Origin: Chloroflexi bacterium TSY
GTDB taxonomy: Bacteria; Chloroflexota; Anaerolineae; Caldilineales; Caldilineaceae
Assembly (NCBI GenBank): GCA_019217005.1
Contig: JAHBNG010000158.1
Span: 1 to 29,490 of the forward strand
Length of the DNA: 29,490 nt
Direction of reading: 5' to 3'
The notes beneath the pieces are model-generated. The model saw nothing but the letters and a program-made list of their open reading frames with translations, did no database searches and was not told the DNA's origin. Position numbers and translations under genes: made by a program. This document shows positions 9,879-17,612 of this stretch, piece after piece (within the stretch, counting starts at the first letter, position 1; every line of letters begins with the position of its first letter).

Positions 9879-10142
9879 ATGATTGGCATTGAGACAGAAG
9901 CCGAAGTTGTTACCAATGATGGACGCATCGATGCCGTGATTGAATTGCCTGACCATATCTTTATCTTTGAGTTCAATTTGGATGGAACGGTGGACGAGGC
10001 ACTTGCGCAGATCCGCAAGAAAGAATATTTCCAGAAGTATTGGTTGAAGAGGAAATCAATTCAGTGCGTTGGGGTAAATTTTGATACTAAATCTCGTACA
10101 ATCAGCGCGTGGGATATTGAAGAGATCGATCCTGCTCTATAG
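9879..10142 (+). CDS. C-terminal piece of the DUF1703-type gene (PD-(D/E)XK core)
   Basis: Reads MIGIETEAEVVTNDGRIDAV, then FIFEFNLDGTVDEALAQIRKK, the nuclease-like core of PDDEXK_9: D in GRIDAV, E-x-N for E-x-K in FEFN, and a downstream QIRKKEY helix. It follows the right end of IS-B directly. The ATG at 9879 was an internal Met codon before the insertions. The third core residue is Asn rather than Lys, as in several members of this family, so nuclease activity should not be assumed. Confidence 0.8.
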   Translation: MIGIETEAEVVTNDGRIDAVIELPDHIFIFEFNLDGTVDEALAQIRKKEYFQKYWLKRKSIQCVGVNFDTKSRTISAWDIEEIDPAL

Positions 10143-10148
10143 CGAGGG

Positions 10149-10709
10149 TTACAGAATTCGCGACTGGTTTTGCGTCTGCTCAAAGTAATAGCGATAAAAC
10201 TCAGTTCGCGACAATCCCGATCGATCACGCAGATCATATAATTCCTGGCGTGATGAAACTGGTTCGGGGACTTCAATATGCAGGCGTTGTATGGAGCTTC
10301 CACCAACCCCGTTGAACGTGTCAGCCACCATTGGTCGATGCCACCAGAACATCTCTTTCGGCAGAGCTGCAGGGTTAAACCAGTCGATATCAATGACTTC
10401 GTCCACTTGTGGTGTGAGGGTGCCGTTGATTCGATGGGCAGCAAACAGCGCAATGTGCGTGTCTGCATGTGAGCCAAGCCGAGCATACATGCCAACGAAA
10501 GTGGTCAGTTCGATGTCCAGCCCCGTCTCTTCCTTGGCCTCACGCATCGCCGTCTCTGCAACAGATTCACCGACTTCTGCCTGACCACCAGGCAAACACC
10601 AAACCTCGAAATCCTCGCGCTTGGTCAACAGCACTTTGCCTTCTTCGATGATAGCAACCGTTCCGCCTAAAAGGATCATTGACTCTTTGCTCTCTAGTTG
10701 GATGTGCAA
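10149..10709 (-). CDS. Nudix hydrolase
   Basis: A 186-residue protein with a complete Nudix box (GGQAEVGESVAETAMREAKEETGLD), described by its pattern G-x5-E-x7-REA-x-EE-x-GL at residues about 42-65. Nudix enzymes hydrolyse nucleoside diphosphates linked to another moiety; the substrate cannot be told from the sequence. The N-terminus GGTVAIIEEGKVLLTKRE and DFEVWCLPGG are typical. The tail after residue 135 is extra and includes an Arg/Tyr-rich helix. The gene converges on the disrupted ATPase gene with only 6 bp between stops, so no room is left for a separate terminator. Confidence 0.88.
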   Translation of the reverse strand: MHIQLESKESMILLGGTVAIIEEGKVLLTKREDFEVWCLPGGQAEVGESVAETAMREAKEETGLDIELTTFVGMYARLGSHADTHIALFAAHRINGTLTPQVDEVIDIDWFNPAALPKEMFWWHRPMVADTFNGVGGSSIQRLHIEVPEPVSSRQELYDLRDRSGLSRTEFYRYYFEQTQNQSRIL

Positions 10710-10844
10710 ACTTAAAATGACTCGTCAGGTTCTTGTCCCAGGATCATTAACAATTAACAAGCGATCGTTGACTATTGACAATTTGTTAGGCCCTTAAGGA
10801 ATAAAGATAAACAATAAATTGTCAATATGCAATTGATGGTTGAG

Positions 10845-10877
10845 TGCCGTCGCAAGGCCCTTGTTTGGGCCGACGGC
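10845..10877. repeat. GC-rich hairpin
   Basis: GCCGTC, a GCAA bulge, then GGCCC pair with GGGCC and GACGGC around a TTGTTT loop. It could end transcripts coming from the aldolase side, but no run of T follows on either strand, so the role is open. Confidence 0.45.
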
Positions 10878-11211
10878 CTGTAAAATTGCAGGCGCAAACA
10901 ACTAGACACCTACCGCTCTGAACAACAACTGGGGAATAAACTTGTCTTGCGTCTTCTCGAGCCGCAAATTCGAGCATCGCTCTGGATCAAATTACAAGAC
11001 CATTCAAATAAACAGCAAATCCGTTCAACGAGCATACTCTGGGCGGGTCCGTTCCTATATAAACCCACCCAAGGCATGCTTAGCCTATTCCACAAAAAAT
11101 AGGCGTCCAAATTACAAAAAGGACTCTTGCAACCCAATTTCAGTCGATCCAAAATGTACCTTATGCCCGCAGAGAGAGTATTCTCTAATGCGGCATTACC
11201 CGACCGAAACC

Positions 11212-11366
11212 GGCGTTAGAGATTACACGCAGTAGGATTTCTCAGAGGTAGAGCGTTCAAATGGCGAAAAAAGACGCAGTAGAGAATCTCGGACCATTTG
11301 GCCCGCTCGAGTCTGTTTTGACTGAGAAGTGCAGGATTATGTCTACTGCGTGTAATAGAGAACGCC
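11212..11366. repeat. 155-bp element bounded by 24-nt imperfect inverted arms
   Basis: The left arm (11212-11235) reads GGCGTT-AGAGA-TTACACGCAGTAG. The right arm (11343-11366), reverse-complemented, reads GGCGTT-CTCTA-TTACACGCAGTAG; 20 of 24 positions match and the differences sit in the central five. TTAGAGATTACACGCAG recurs at the very end of the window (29474-29490). A hairpin whose 3' arm is TCTCTAATGCGG (11167-11193) lies just upstream and is the complement of the recurring CCGCATTAGAGA. No target duplication was found, so mobile-element status is unproven. Confidence 0.45.
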
Positions 11367-11489
11367 TTCTCAGCGGGAATTTGGATCGACTGAGTCTAGA
11401 TTTTCGACTGGTATCACGCAACACGTACGTTCTATGAGTAATTTACTTTCTGGAACAGCCCTACTGTACTTCATTCGAATGATCTTGGG

Positions 11490-12452
11490 CTAAGCAAGCA
11501 CGCCATTCACGGACATTCGGACAGCGTCAAGTTGCCCTGCAGACTGGAGCTTCGTGTTTTTGTGAGCAATAAAGTTGGCATATTCATTGACAAAGACTTC
11601 ACCCGGTTTTCGGAAATCAAAGGCATCTGGCTGATCGCGGAAATATTCGCGATGGACCCGTGTCCAGACCAAACGACCATCAGTGTCGATGTTGACTTTG
11701 GTCACGCCTAGTGGAACGGCTTTGGCAAATTCTTCTTCGTTGACGCCCTTTGCTGATGGATCAAGCGTGCCGCCAGCTCCATTGATGCGTTTGACTTCGG
11801 ACGCTGGGACAGAACTAGAGCCATGCATAACCAATGGGAAGTTGGGTAGTAGCTTCTGAATTTCTTCAATGCGATCAAAATGTAAGCCCTGTGAGCCAGT
11901 GAATTTATATGCACCATGGCTGGTGCCAATGGCCACGGCCAGACTGTCACATCCTGAGCGCTCGACAAATTCCTGAGCTTCATCGGGATCGGTCAACATG
12001 GCGTGCTTCTCATCGACGGCAATATCTTCTTCGACGCCACCCAACATACCCAGTTCAGCCTCGACGCTGAGACCGGCATCGTGTGCACGATCAACAACGC
12101 GTTTTGTGATGGCAATATTTTCGTCCAGAGGATGGTGAGACGCATCGATCATCACAGAACTATAGAAACCTGACTCGATACAACTATAGCAGGTTTCCTC
12201 ATCGCCATGATCCAGATGCACAGCGAAGATGGCATCGGGGAAGATCTCTTCGGCAGCCCGAATCATGGCTTCGAGCATCTTTACCTCTGCATATTTGCGT
12301 GCCCCTTTGGAAATTTGGATGATGAATGGCGCCTTCGACTGAACATTGCCGCGGAACAGTCCCAAGGTCTGTTCCATATTGTTGATGTTATAAGCACCTA
12401 CAGCAAAATTGCCATAGGCGACATCAAAGAGTTGTTTTGTGGTTACAATCAT
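11490..12452 (-). CDS. fba: Class II fructose-1,6-bisphosphate aldolase
   Basis: Zn-dependent aldolase of glycolysis and gluconeogenesis: cleaves fructose-1,6-bisphosphate to dihydroxyacetone phosphate and glyceraldehyde-3-phosphate. About 320 residues from ATG 12452, chosen over the longer frame at 12506 because MIVTTKQLFDVAYGNFAVGA is the normal family N-terminus and a GGGGG stretch precedes it by eight bases. Family motifs are present: AVHLDHGDEE (catalytic Asp, Zn His), SVEAELGMLGG, AIGTSHGAYKF (Zn His), LVMHGSSS (Zn His) and KVNIDTDGR. It stands alone on the minus strand. An inverted repeat lies about 40 bp upstream of the start, and a stack of mobile elements sits beyond it. Confidence 0.95.
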   Translation of the reverse strand: MIVTTKQLFDVAYGNFAVGAYNINNMEQTLGLFRGNVQSKAPFIIQISKGARKYAEVKMLEAMIRAAEEIFPDAIFAVHLDHGDEETCYSCIESGFYSSVMIDASHHPLDENIAITKRVVDRAHDAGLSVEAELGMLGGVEEDIAVDEKHAMLTDPDEAQEFVERSGCDSLAVAIGTSHGAYKFTGSQGLHFDRIEEIQKLLPNFPLVMHGSSSVPASEVKRINGAGGTLDPSAKGVNEEEFAKAVPLGVTKVNIDTDGRLVWTRVHREYFRDQPDAFDFRKPGEVFVNEYANFIAHKNTKLQSAGQLDAVRMSVNGVLA

Positions 12453-12492
12453 TTCTATGCCCCCTACTACTTTTCCAAAACCGGTGATATCC

Positions 12493-12550
12493 CAAATTGT
12501 GTGCAACTTCGCATCTTTTCAGAGGAGACGATTGGCTTTTGCACAATTTG
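12493..12550 (-). promoter_or_regulatory. Inverted repeat upstream of fba, possible operator
   Basis: CAAATTGTGTGCAA (12493-12506) faces TTGCACAATTTG (12539-12550). The centre-to-centre distance is about 45 bp and it lies 41-98 bp upstream of the aldolase ATG, where a promoter would be. The core TTGTGCAA also occurs in the arms of the 80-bp palindromic MITEs, so either could bind the same protein, or this is a decayed relative. It is not a proven operator. Confidence 0.4.
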
Positions 12551-12594
12551 TGGCATACTATCCCAAAATCGGAAAGGTGTTTACTAAAAAATAT

Positions 12595-12837
12595 CGCTCA
12601 TCGGACAAAAGTGCGCATAACCAGCTATTTTTCAGGGGTAGTTCAGAATTAGGTTTACACTTTTGATACATAGATAAAAATCTATATGAGGTCATTTTCT
12701 GCCTGAGCATGGCTCAAAGTAGAAAATATAAACATCTTTTCTCTTTGCAAAAATGTAAACCTAATTGTCCGCCTAAAATGAACCACCCCATTTTTCAGAC
12801 CGGATATAGTCGTTTTACACACTTTCATAGATGAGCT
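12595..12837. mobile_element. 80-bp palindromic MITE, copy C, split by another MITE
   Basis: The left arm (12595-12618) reads CGCTCATCGGACAAAAGTGC and the right arm (12812-12837) ends ACACACTTTCATAGATGAGC. These are the two arms of copies A and B in the opposite orientation. Removing the inserted 155-bp MITE with one duplication leaves 80 bp, the same length as the other copies. Flanks are TAAAAAATAT and, after removing IS-C, TAAAATATAT, compatible with one target duplication that has lost or gained A residues. Confidence 0.75.
12635..12789. mobile_element. 155-bp MITE related to IS-A
   Basis: The ends are GGGGTAGTTCAGAATTAGG on the left and, reverse-complemented, GGGGTGGTTCATTTTAGGC on the right, both running into AATTAGGTTTACA. 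An 8-bp duplication ATTTTTCA flanks it (12627-12634, 12790-12797). The ends match those of IS-A (GGGGC.GGTTCAGAA and subterminal TTAGGTTTACA), so it is likely a non-autonomous derivative of that IS. It lies in the loop of palindromic MITE copy C and codes for nothing. Confidence 0.82.
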
Positions 12838-12841
12838 AAAA

Positions 12842-14332
12842 ACTTTACTTTCTGGTAAAAGAAAAGAGATGAGGTGAGAAATGTGACAAAAAGCGGTTAG
12901 CGTTTCATCCTAAAGGTAGAGAACCCAAAAAGGAGGAAGGAATGCTAACCGCGCCAGAAATAACTATAGCAGTACTGATGAATGTATTGCAAGTAACGCC
13001 GGTGGGAACAAACGTAAATGTAATGCGTCTGATGTGGGCGATGATGAATGGGTCGTTTCTGAAAAGTCGAGGAGCAATCCATAGTGGATTGAGTGAAAGC
13101 GGGTTTGAAGATGAGGAGCTGGCGAAGCTGGTGGAGCTGATATGGATCATGGGATATTGCAAGCCTGCTCATCGTGGCAAGAAGAAGTGGAGTGGAAAGG
13201 GGAATGGGAGGCAAAAAAGTTAGAAGGATACCGAGTGAAAAGCATAGATATCACAGGGTTCTGGCGACCGAAGCTGCAAGGGAAAGTGAACCGACTCTAT
13301 AACTCAACGGCTCGTCGGCATTGCCCGCGCTCATCTTTGGAGTGATGATAAGCTCGGGGAGATAGGCGGGAAACGAGTGCCACTGCTCAAGGCAATCATG
13401 AGATGCGAGGTAGGCACAAAGGAAAGTGAGTTTCGGAAAAGCTGCTGAAAGAGACGAAGAAATCACTGGAGTCAGACGAAGTGGCGGTGGTCGATGCCGG
13501 GTTTACAATCAGAGAAATGCTAGAAAGCGACGTCGACCGATTTGTCCTTCGGGAAGCGATTAACTGCACAGCGCGCCGCAATGAGTTACCCGAACGTAAG
13601 GAAAAAGGCAGACCACCCGAATATGGTGATATTGTGCGTCCGCTCTCGATGCTATAGGGAAAGCGACTCGAGGCCACAACTCCAGACTCGTTTGGTCAAT
13701 TTGTCTATAGTGGTCGCCTGATTCGCTATCAAGCATGGCACAATCTCGTCCCCAGGACAACCAAGGTGGATACAGCCAACCGCACCTATTCGATTTACGT
13801 CTTTCAGGATCCTGCTTATCACACACCTTTGGTTCTGGCGACCGTCATGGCTTTACAAGCTGAAACCATTTATCTTTTCTCTGGAGCGCTGGCCTGTTGA
13901 ACATCCCCCCTTGGCTTCCAAGCAGATGATTGGCTTACATCGTCAATTTGTTCATGCCGATGAGGCTTGCTTCCGCTTACCTGAACTGGGGCTGCTGGCT
14001 GGCAATCTTCTTTCCCATTTAGCCGCTTCTCTTCCTCCCATACCGACTGGCTACTGGGATCGAGAGCCTCAAGCCACTCCCGGCAGGCTGCGCCGCGTTC
14101 TCTCGAGTGCTCTTTTTCCAACTCCCGACCAACTCGACCCTGACTTTCGGAAAAAGGCCTCGGTTTCACACCATTTACCTAAAGGCGTTCTCGCTCATCG
14201 CCGCCTCAATGCCGCTGCTTAAACTAGCCGAGCACTATTTTTACATTTTATCCCGTTTTTTCAGGGTAGATTCTTTTTTCCGCCCCTTTCGGTTTGCCCT
14301 TTGTCACTCAAGCCTTTACCAGAAAGTAAAGT
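12842..14332 (+). mobile_element. Insertion sequence IS-C, copy 1 (1491 bp)
   Basis: Terminal repeats ACTTTACTTTCTGGTAAA and TTTACCAGAAAGTAAAGT, with the 5-bp duplication TAAAA on both sides (12837-12841, 14333-14337). It inserted at the right edge of palindromic MITE copy C. A second, inverted copy lies at 19116-20621. The two copies have identical ends and, in the stretches I compared, differ only by small indels. Confidence 0.9.
12942..14222 (+). pseudogene. IS-C transposase, copy 1, frameshifted
   Basis: It starts at ATG 12942 after GGAGGAAGGA (strong ribosome site) with MLTAPEITIAVLMNVLQVTP. Combining both copies gives an intact reading: GYRVKSIDITGFWRP, VAVVDAGFTIREM, LATVMALQAETIYLF, then YLERWPVEHPPLASK, which fits the IS4 signature Y-x2-R-x3-E-x6-K, and a C-terminus ending LAHRRLNAAA. 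Copy 1 carries indels near 13128, 13168, 13200, 13318-13326, 13439, 13600, 13650-13660 and 13881, all in short runs or dinucleotide repeats. Real family assignment beyond the IS4 superfamily is not possible from sight. Confidence 0.8.
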
Positions 14333-14337
14333 TAAAA

Positions 14338-14664
14338 TATATCTCTACAAATTTATCACAGATCGTCAGCGCATAAAAGAAGTCCGATCTGTAAATTTAG
14401 CTTTCGCCACGATTATCGGCCGATTCTAAAGTGATGGCGATACTCATAGCCACACCATTTAAACTTCGGATAATTGTCCTTCGACAGAAAACGATTTTAG
14501 GTTCTTTCGGATCTCGGGTGGTTGACAACACTCTGAGCTCCTTTGAATATGATTTTATTGTCCGAAGGTTAAGTGGCATCTCAATCAGGATCGTGTTATA
14601 CATGTAATGTAGATCTGCGAATTGCGTAAGACCCATTGTTGGCGATCTGTGGTATAATGACCAT
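14338..14664. other. Intergenic region before nurA
   Basis: No credible gene; the minus-strand frame at 14397-14681 overlaps the nurA start and has no family features. An inverted repeat ACAGATCG / CGATCTGT (14358-14365, 14385-14392) lies within longer AAATTTA-rich arms and may be a hairpin. The nurA promoter is at the right edge. Confidence 0.45.
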
Positions 14665-14665
14665 A
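14650..14665 (+). promoter_or_regulatory. Extended -10 promoter of nurA, likely leaderless
   Basis: TGGTATAAT (TATAAT at 14653-14658) fits an extended -10 box and lies six bases before the ATG at 14665. Transcription would start at or next to the ATG, giving a leaderless message. No ribosome site is visible and no good -35 box is seen at the usual distance. Confidence 0.6.
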
Positions 14666-15945
14666 TGTTCGATCGAAACAAAGTGGTCTATGCACTGCAA
14701 CAGAAACGAACCGACTTGCAAGAGTATCTCATCGAGCAAGGAAAACAACGTGCTACGTTGGAGGAACAGCTCGAGAGCATTCTAGATGTTGATTGTACAA
14801 CGATGTCTGCAAAGCTAGATGCTGTTAACACGGAATGGACGGGTGCATTTCCCACACTAGATCTTGATGAAGCAATTCGATGGTGCATGCCTTTTGAGCA
14901 AAGTTGGTCCAATCACCGTGAAGCACGTCAATGGGCATTAGAAATTTTACGGAATCGCCCTGTGGTTGCTGTGGATGGGAGTCAGATCACACCGACCGAG
15001 GATTTTTTCCCGCCGATTGGTGCTGTGCAAATCGGTTGGTTTGTGAATTACCATACTGCAGATAAAGAGTATGTGAAAGATATCTCCTTCGAAGTGTTGG
15101 CACCAAATGAACTGACCGATAACGCATCTCAGGGAAGTGATACACCATCACCTGAACGTCAAGTAAACCAAGTGCGTTTCGAACGTGAATGTGAGCAGTT
15201 GGCTCGATTGATGGCTCAGTATGGGGAACATAACAGCATTTCAGCTCGTCACCCCACTATCGGAGAAAATAGCGATTTTGTCTCTGATACCAATCCTCAT
15301 ATTCCGCTTTGTTTTTATGATGGTTCATTTATCGTCAGTTTTGCCGGTCAAATGAGCGCCAATCGTGCGCAGCCCTATTTGGTGGCAGTCCGACGCTTGA
15401 TTGATGATTCGGAGCGTTTCCAGGTTCCATTGGTGGCTTATGTTGATAATCCCCATAGCCGAGATATTGTCAACATGATCGAAAATGTGTTAGGCGAACC
15501 GCCTGGTGAACAAGTTCTCGATACGCATTTATTTGACAAGTTGCTGTCACCTGACCATTGGGGTGAGCGTAGTCCCTACTTTATCTGTGCTCGTGCTGAT
15601 GCATTGACGCGTGAAGATGAACGTCGCGGTCAAAATAGAGCACAATTCTACAAACGCGTCGTCTTTTGCTACATTCGGTTAAGTCAAGATCGCCCTCCTG
15701 CACGATTGGAGATGCCGCGTTGGATTTATGATACAGGCCAAGCAGATACAGTCATCGATCTCGTGCGTGCTGAATGTATTGTGGGCACTGGTTATCCCTA
15801 TGCCATCGAAACAGCCGATGCATTGGCCGTCATCAGCCAACAGGATCGCCAGCGTTTTTACACAACTTATCAGCAGTTTGCGACACAGCATGAACTGCCC
15901 TTTGGCTGGGCACGCAAGATGCGCAGCAAACAGGTGCGCCGTTAA
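14665..15945 (+). CDS. nurA: NurA-domain nuclease-like protein
   Basis: A 426-residue protein with the NurA fold: PVVAVDGSQITPTEDFFPPIGAVQIGWF (residues about 106-134; the Asp in VDGSQ is the metal ligand) and CFYDGSFIVSFAG (a second conserved Asp). It goes on with VPLVAYVDNPHSRDIVNM and a C-terminal IETADALAVISQQD block. In archaea NurA is a 5'-3' nuclease working with HerA in end resection; bacterial homologues are less studied and no herA gene is visible here. An N-terminal helical segment (residues 1-60) may be a coiled coil. It is the first gene of a plus-strand group with the transporter and Nudix genes. Confidence 0.85.
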   Translation: MFDRNKVVYALQQKRTDLQEYLIEQGKQRATLEEQLESILDVDCTTMSAKLDAVNTEWTGAFPTLDLDEAIRWCMPFEQSWSNHREARQWALEILRNRPVVAVDGSQITPTEDFFPPIGAVQIGWFVNYHTADKEYVKDISFEVLAPNELTDNASQGSDTPSPERQVNQVRFERECEQLARLMAQYGEHNSISARHPTIGENSDFVSDTNPHIPLCFYDGSFIVSFAGQMSANRAQPYLVAVRRLIDDSERFQVPLVAYVDNPHSRDIVNMIENVLGEPPGEQVLDTHLFDKLLSPDHWGERSPYFICARADALTREDERRGQNRAQFYKRVVFCYIRLSQDRPPARLEMPRWIYDTGQADTVIDLVRAECIVGTGYPYAIETADALAVISQQDRQRFYTTYQQFATQHELPFGWARKMRSKQVRR

Positions 15946-16040
15946 TCAATCTTTAACAAAACTCAAGCGCGACCACTCTCGCTGCTTGGGGTTTTATTTA
16001 GTGACGTGGTTTCTTCTTCGTTTTTCAAGTCCTATTTTCG

Positions 16041-17612
16041 ATGCAAGCATCAATTCCATCTGATGAACATGTCAATGTTGACTCAACAGATGTTCACGCA
16101 AATGAATATGAAACATCCTCATCTGATACCAGCGTAGTTCCAATTCCGTCCGCGGTCGAGCCACCACAGACCGTCATGTCATCAACCGTTACGCCACAGA
16201 CCGTTACAGTTTACGCAGCCAGTGAGAAATGGGATCCAGCCACCAAACGTACGGTATTGGTGATTTTGCTAATTGCCCTACTTTTCGCACTTTGGCTCAG
16301 TCGTCCCGTGTTGCCAATTTTGGTTGTAAGCGGCATCATTGCCTACTTGCTCAAACCCATCGTGGATTTGGCGGAACGAATCCGCATTCCACGCAGTTTG
16401 AGTACAATCGTGCTCTTTCTACTTTTGGCCGTGGGCTTGATCATTACGCCCATTCTCGTAGGGCCGATTCTAATCCGGCAACTTTCTGCGCTCAATGTCT
16501 ATGATCCGTTGGAAATCGCGAATATTTTGGTCAACTGGACAGAAAATACGTTTAGCAACGCACCAGAGAATTGGGTTTTATTGGGCGGACGTATCGAGAT
16601 TCCGATTGGCGATCTCTTCCGGCAATTTCAGACGAACTTTACCGAGTTTCAATTCAATTTTATTCCCACGCTGACCGAAATTTTGAACTATGTCCAACGG
16701 CTCTTGGGGACAGCAACGAGCGTTGTCGGCAGTACGGCGGCCTTTGGTTTTGGCGTTGTCGGCAGCATCTTCCAGGTTCTCTTTACAACCATAGTCGTTT
16801 TTATTGTCAGCCTCTATTTGACCAAAGATGCCCCGGCGATTCGATCCTATCTAGAGGGGCTCTTTCCGCAGTCTTATCAGCCAGAGTTTATCGAACTTTT
16901 ACGTCGTATTGGTCACATCTGGCAATTGTTCTTTCGCGGTCAGCTGATCTTAGCTATCACCATTGGTGTTATTACCTGGTTGGTCCTCGAACTGATTGGG
17001 ATGCCTGGTGCCTTGATCTTGGGCATTGTGGCGGGTGTTCTGGAAGTGATTCCCAACTTGGGACCCACATTAGCCATGTTTCCAGCTGTTATCGTGGCTC
17101 TTATTCAGGGGAGTTCAAATCCTGCTGTGGCAGAATTTGGCAACTTGGGCTTTGCCTTGCTCACCATCGGCGTCTATTTCCTCATTCAACAGATCGAGAA
17201 TGGTGTCATTGTCCCACGCGTCATTGGCGACAGTGTCAATCTGCACCCAGTCGTTGTCATTTGCGGTGTCATCGTGGGGCTCAGTACAGTTGGTATTTTG
17301 GGAGCTTTTCTGGCAGCACCAGTCATTGCAACGGTGCGAGTCGTCGGAAGCTACATCCATGCCAAACTTCTTGATAACCCACCCTTTATGGGTGAAACAA
17401 TCCAGCAAAGACGAGAAGCTCATACGCAAATCTATCGCCGTACCGTTACGGGCGATGAGCTTCGCGCGCGGGACCAACAGCAAAACCAAACGCCAGCCGA
17501 TCAAGACACTTCATCTACGTCATCTGGCTCCTCAACTTCGCTTGATCCCCAACTTATGCAAAGTGACCACAGCGTTGCTCCGGATGCCGAGAGCCAGACA
17601 TTAATGGCGTGA
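16041..17612 (+). CDS. AI-2E family transporter (PerM/YdiK type)
   Basis: A 523-residue membrane protein. A disordered Ser/Thr-rich N-terminus of about 70 residues precedes eight or so membrane helices, in the usual 2+1+5 order: TVLVILLIALLFALWL, VLPILVVSGIIAYLL, TIVLFLLLAVGLIITPIL, then VLFTTIVVFIVSLYL and five more. Family motifs include IIAYLLKPIVD, VIPNLGPTLAMFPAV, QQIENGVIVPRVIG and LHPVVVICGVIVG. A Gln/Ser-rich tail follows. Members export small molecules or ions; the autoinducer role holds only for some. It sits 95 bp after nurA and overlaps the next gene, so is probably co-transcribed. No clear ribosome site is seen before 16041. Confidence 0.9.
   Translation: MQASIPSDEHVNVDSTDVHANEYETSSSDTSVVPIPSAVEPPQTVMSSTVTPQTVTVYAASEKWDPATKRTVLVILLIALLFALWLSRPVLPILVVSGIIAYLLKPIVDLAERIRIPRSLSTIVLFLLLAVGLIITPILVGPILIRQLSALNVYDPLEIANILVNWTENTFSNAPENWVLLGGRIEIPIGDLFRQFQTNFTEFQFNFIPTLTEILNYVQRLLGTATSVVGSTAAFGFGVVGSIFQVLFTTIVVFIVSLYLTKDAPAIRSYLEGLFPQSYQPEFIELLRRIGHIWQLFFRGQLILAITIGVITWLVLELIGMPGALILGIVAGVLEVIPNLGPTLAMFPAVIVALIQGSSNPAVAEFGNLGFALLTIGVYFLIQQIENGVIVPRVIGDSVNLHPVVVICGVIVGLSTVGILGAFLAAPVIATVRVVGSYIHAKLLDNPPFMGETIQQRREAHTQIYRRTVTGDELRARDQQQNQTPADQDTSSTSSGSSTSLDPQLMQSDHSVAPDAESQTLMA

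Larger units (their letters stand above)
5272..10142 (+). pseudogene. AAA-ATPase-like / PD-(D/E)XK nuclease-like protein (DUF1703 type), interrupted by three elements
   Basis: One gene lies in three pieces: 5272-5466, 7130-8240 and 9875-10142. Joining them with one copy of each target duplication restores a continuous frame of about 520 codons, the usual family length. The start is set by AGGAG seven bases before ATG 5272. The first piece has the family opening (FQDFIEGGYLYVDKTRYVYEL) and a P-loop-like SRPRRFGKSL. The middle has VILIDEYDKPL (Walker-B-like) and VFITGISKFSKVG. The last piece has the PD-(D/E)XK core, GRIDAVIEL..FIFEFN. Members of this family (AAA-ATPase_like plus PDDEXK_9) are numerous in anaerobic bacteria; their role is not settled. 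Here the gene cannot give a full protein. It is interrupted by an IS at 5467, a 71-bp MITE at 8241 and a second IS at 8321. Confidence 0.9.
10710..11489. other. Long intergenic region with inverted repeats
   Basis: No convincing gene. It holds an inverted repeat TTGACAATTT / AAATTGTCAA (10775-10825), a GC-rich hairpin (10845-10877: GCCGTC and GGCCC paired with GGGCC and GACGGC, no T tract), a small hairpin (11167-11193) and the pair of arms described next. The frames at 10910-11235 have no family resemblance. Confidence 0.5.

Noticed and set aside
11160..11380. CRISPR-like array of short repeats
   Set aside because: Only two or three imperfect units in mixed orientation with no regular spacing.
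14397..14681. Minus-strand frame of 94 residues
   Set aside because: Overlaps the nurA start and promoter and shows no family features or ribosome site.
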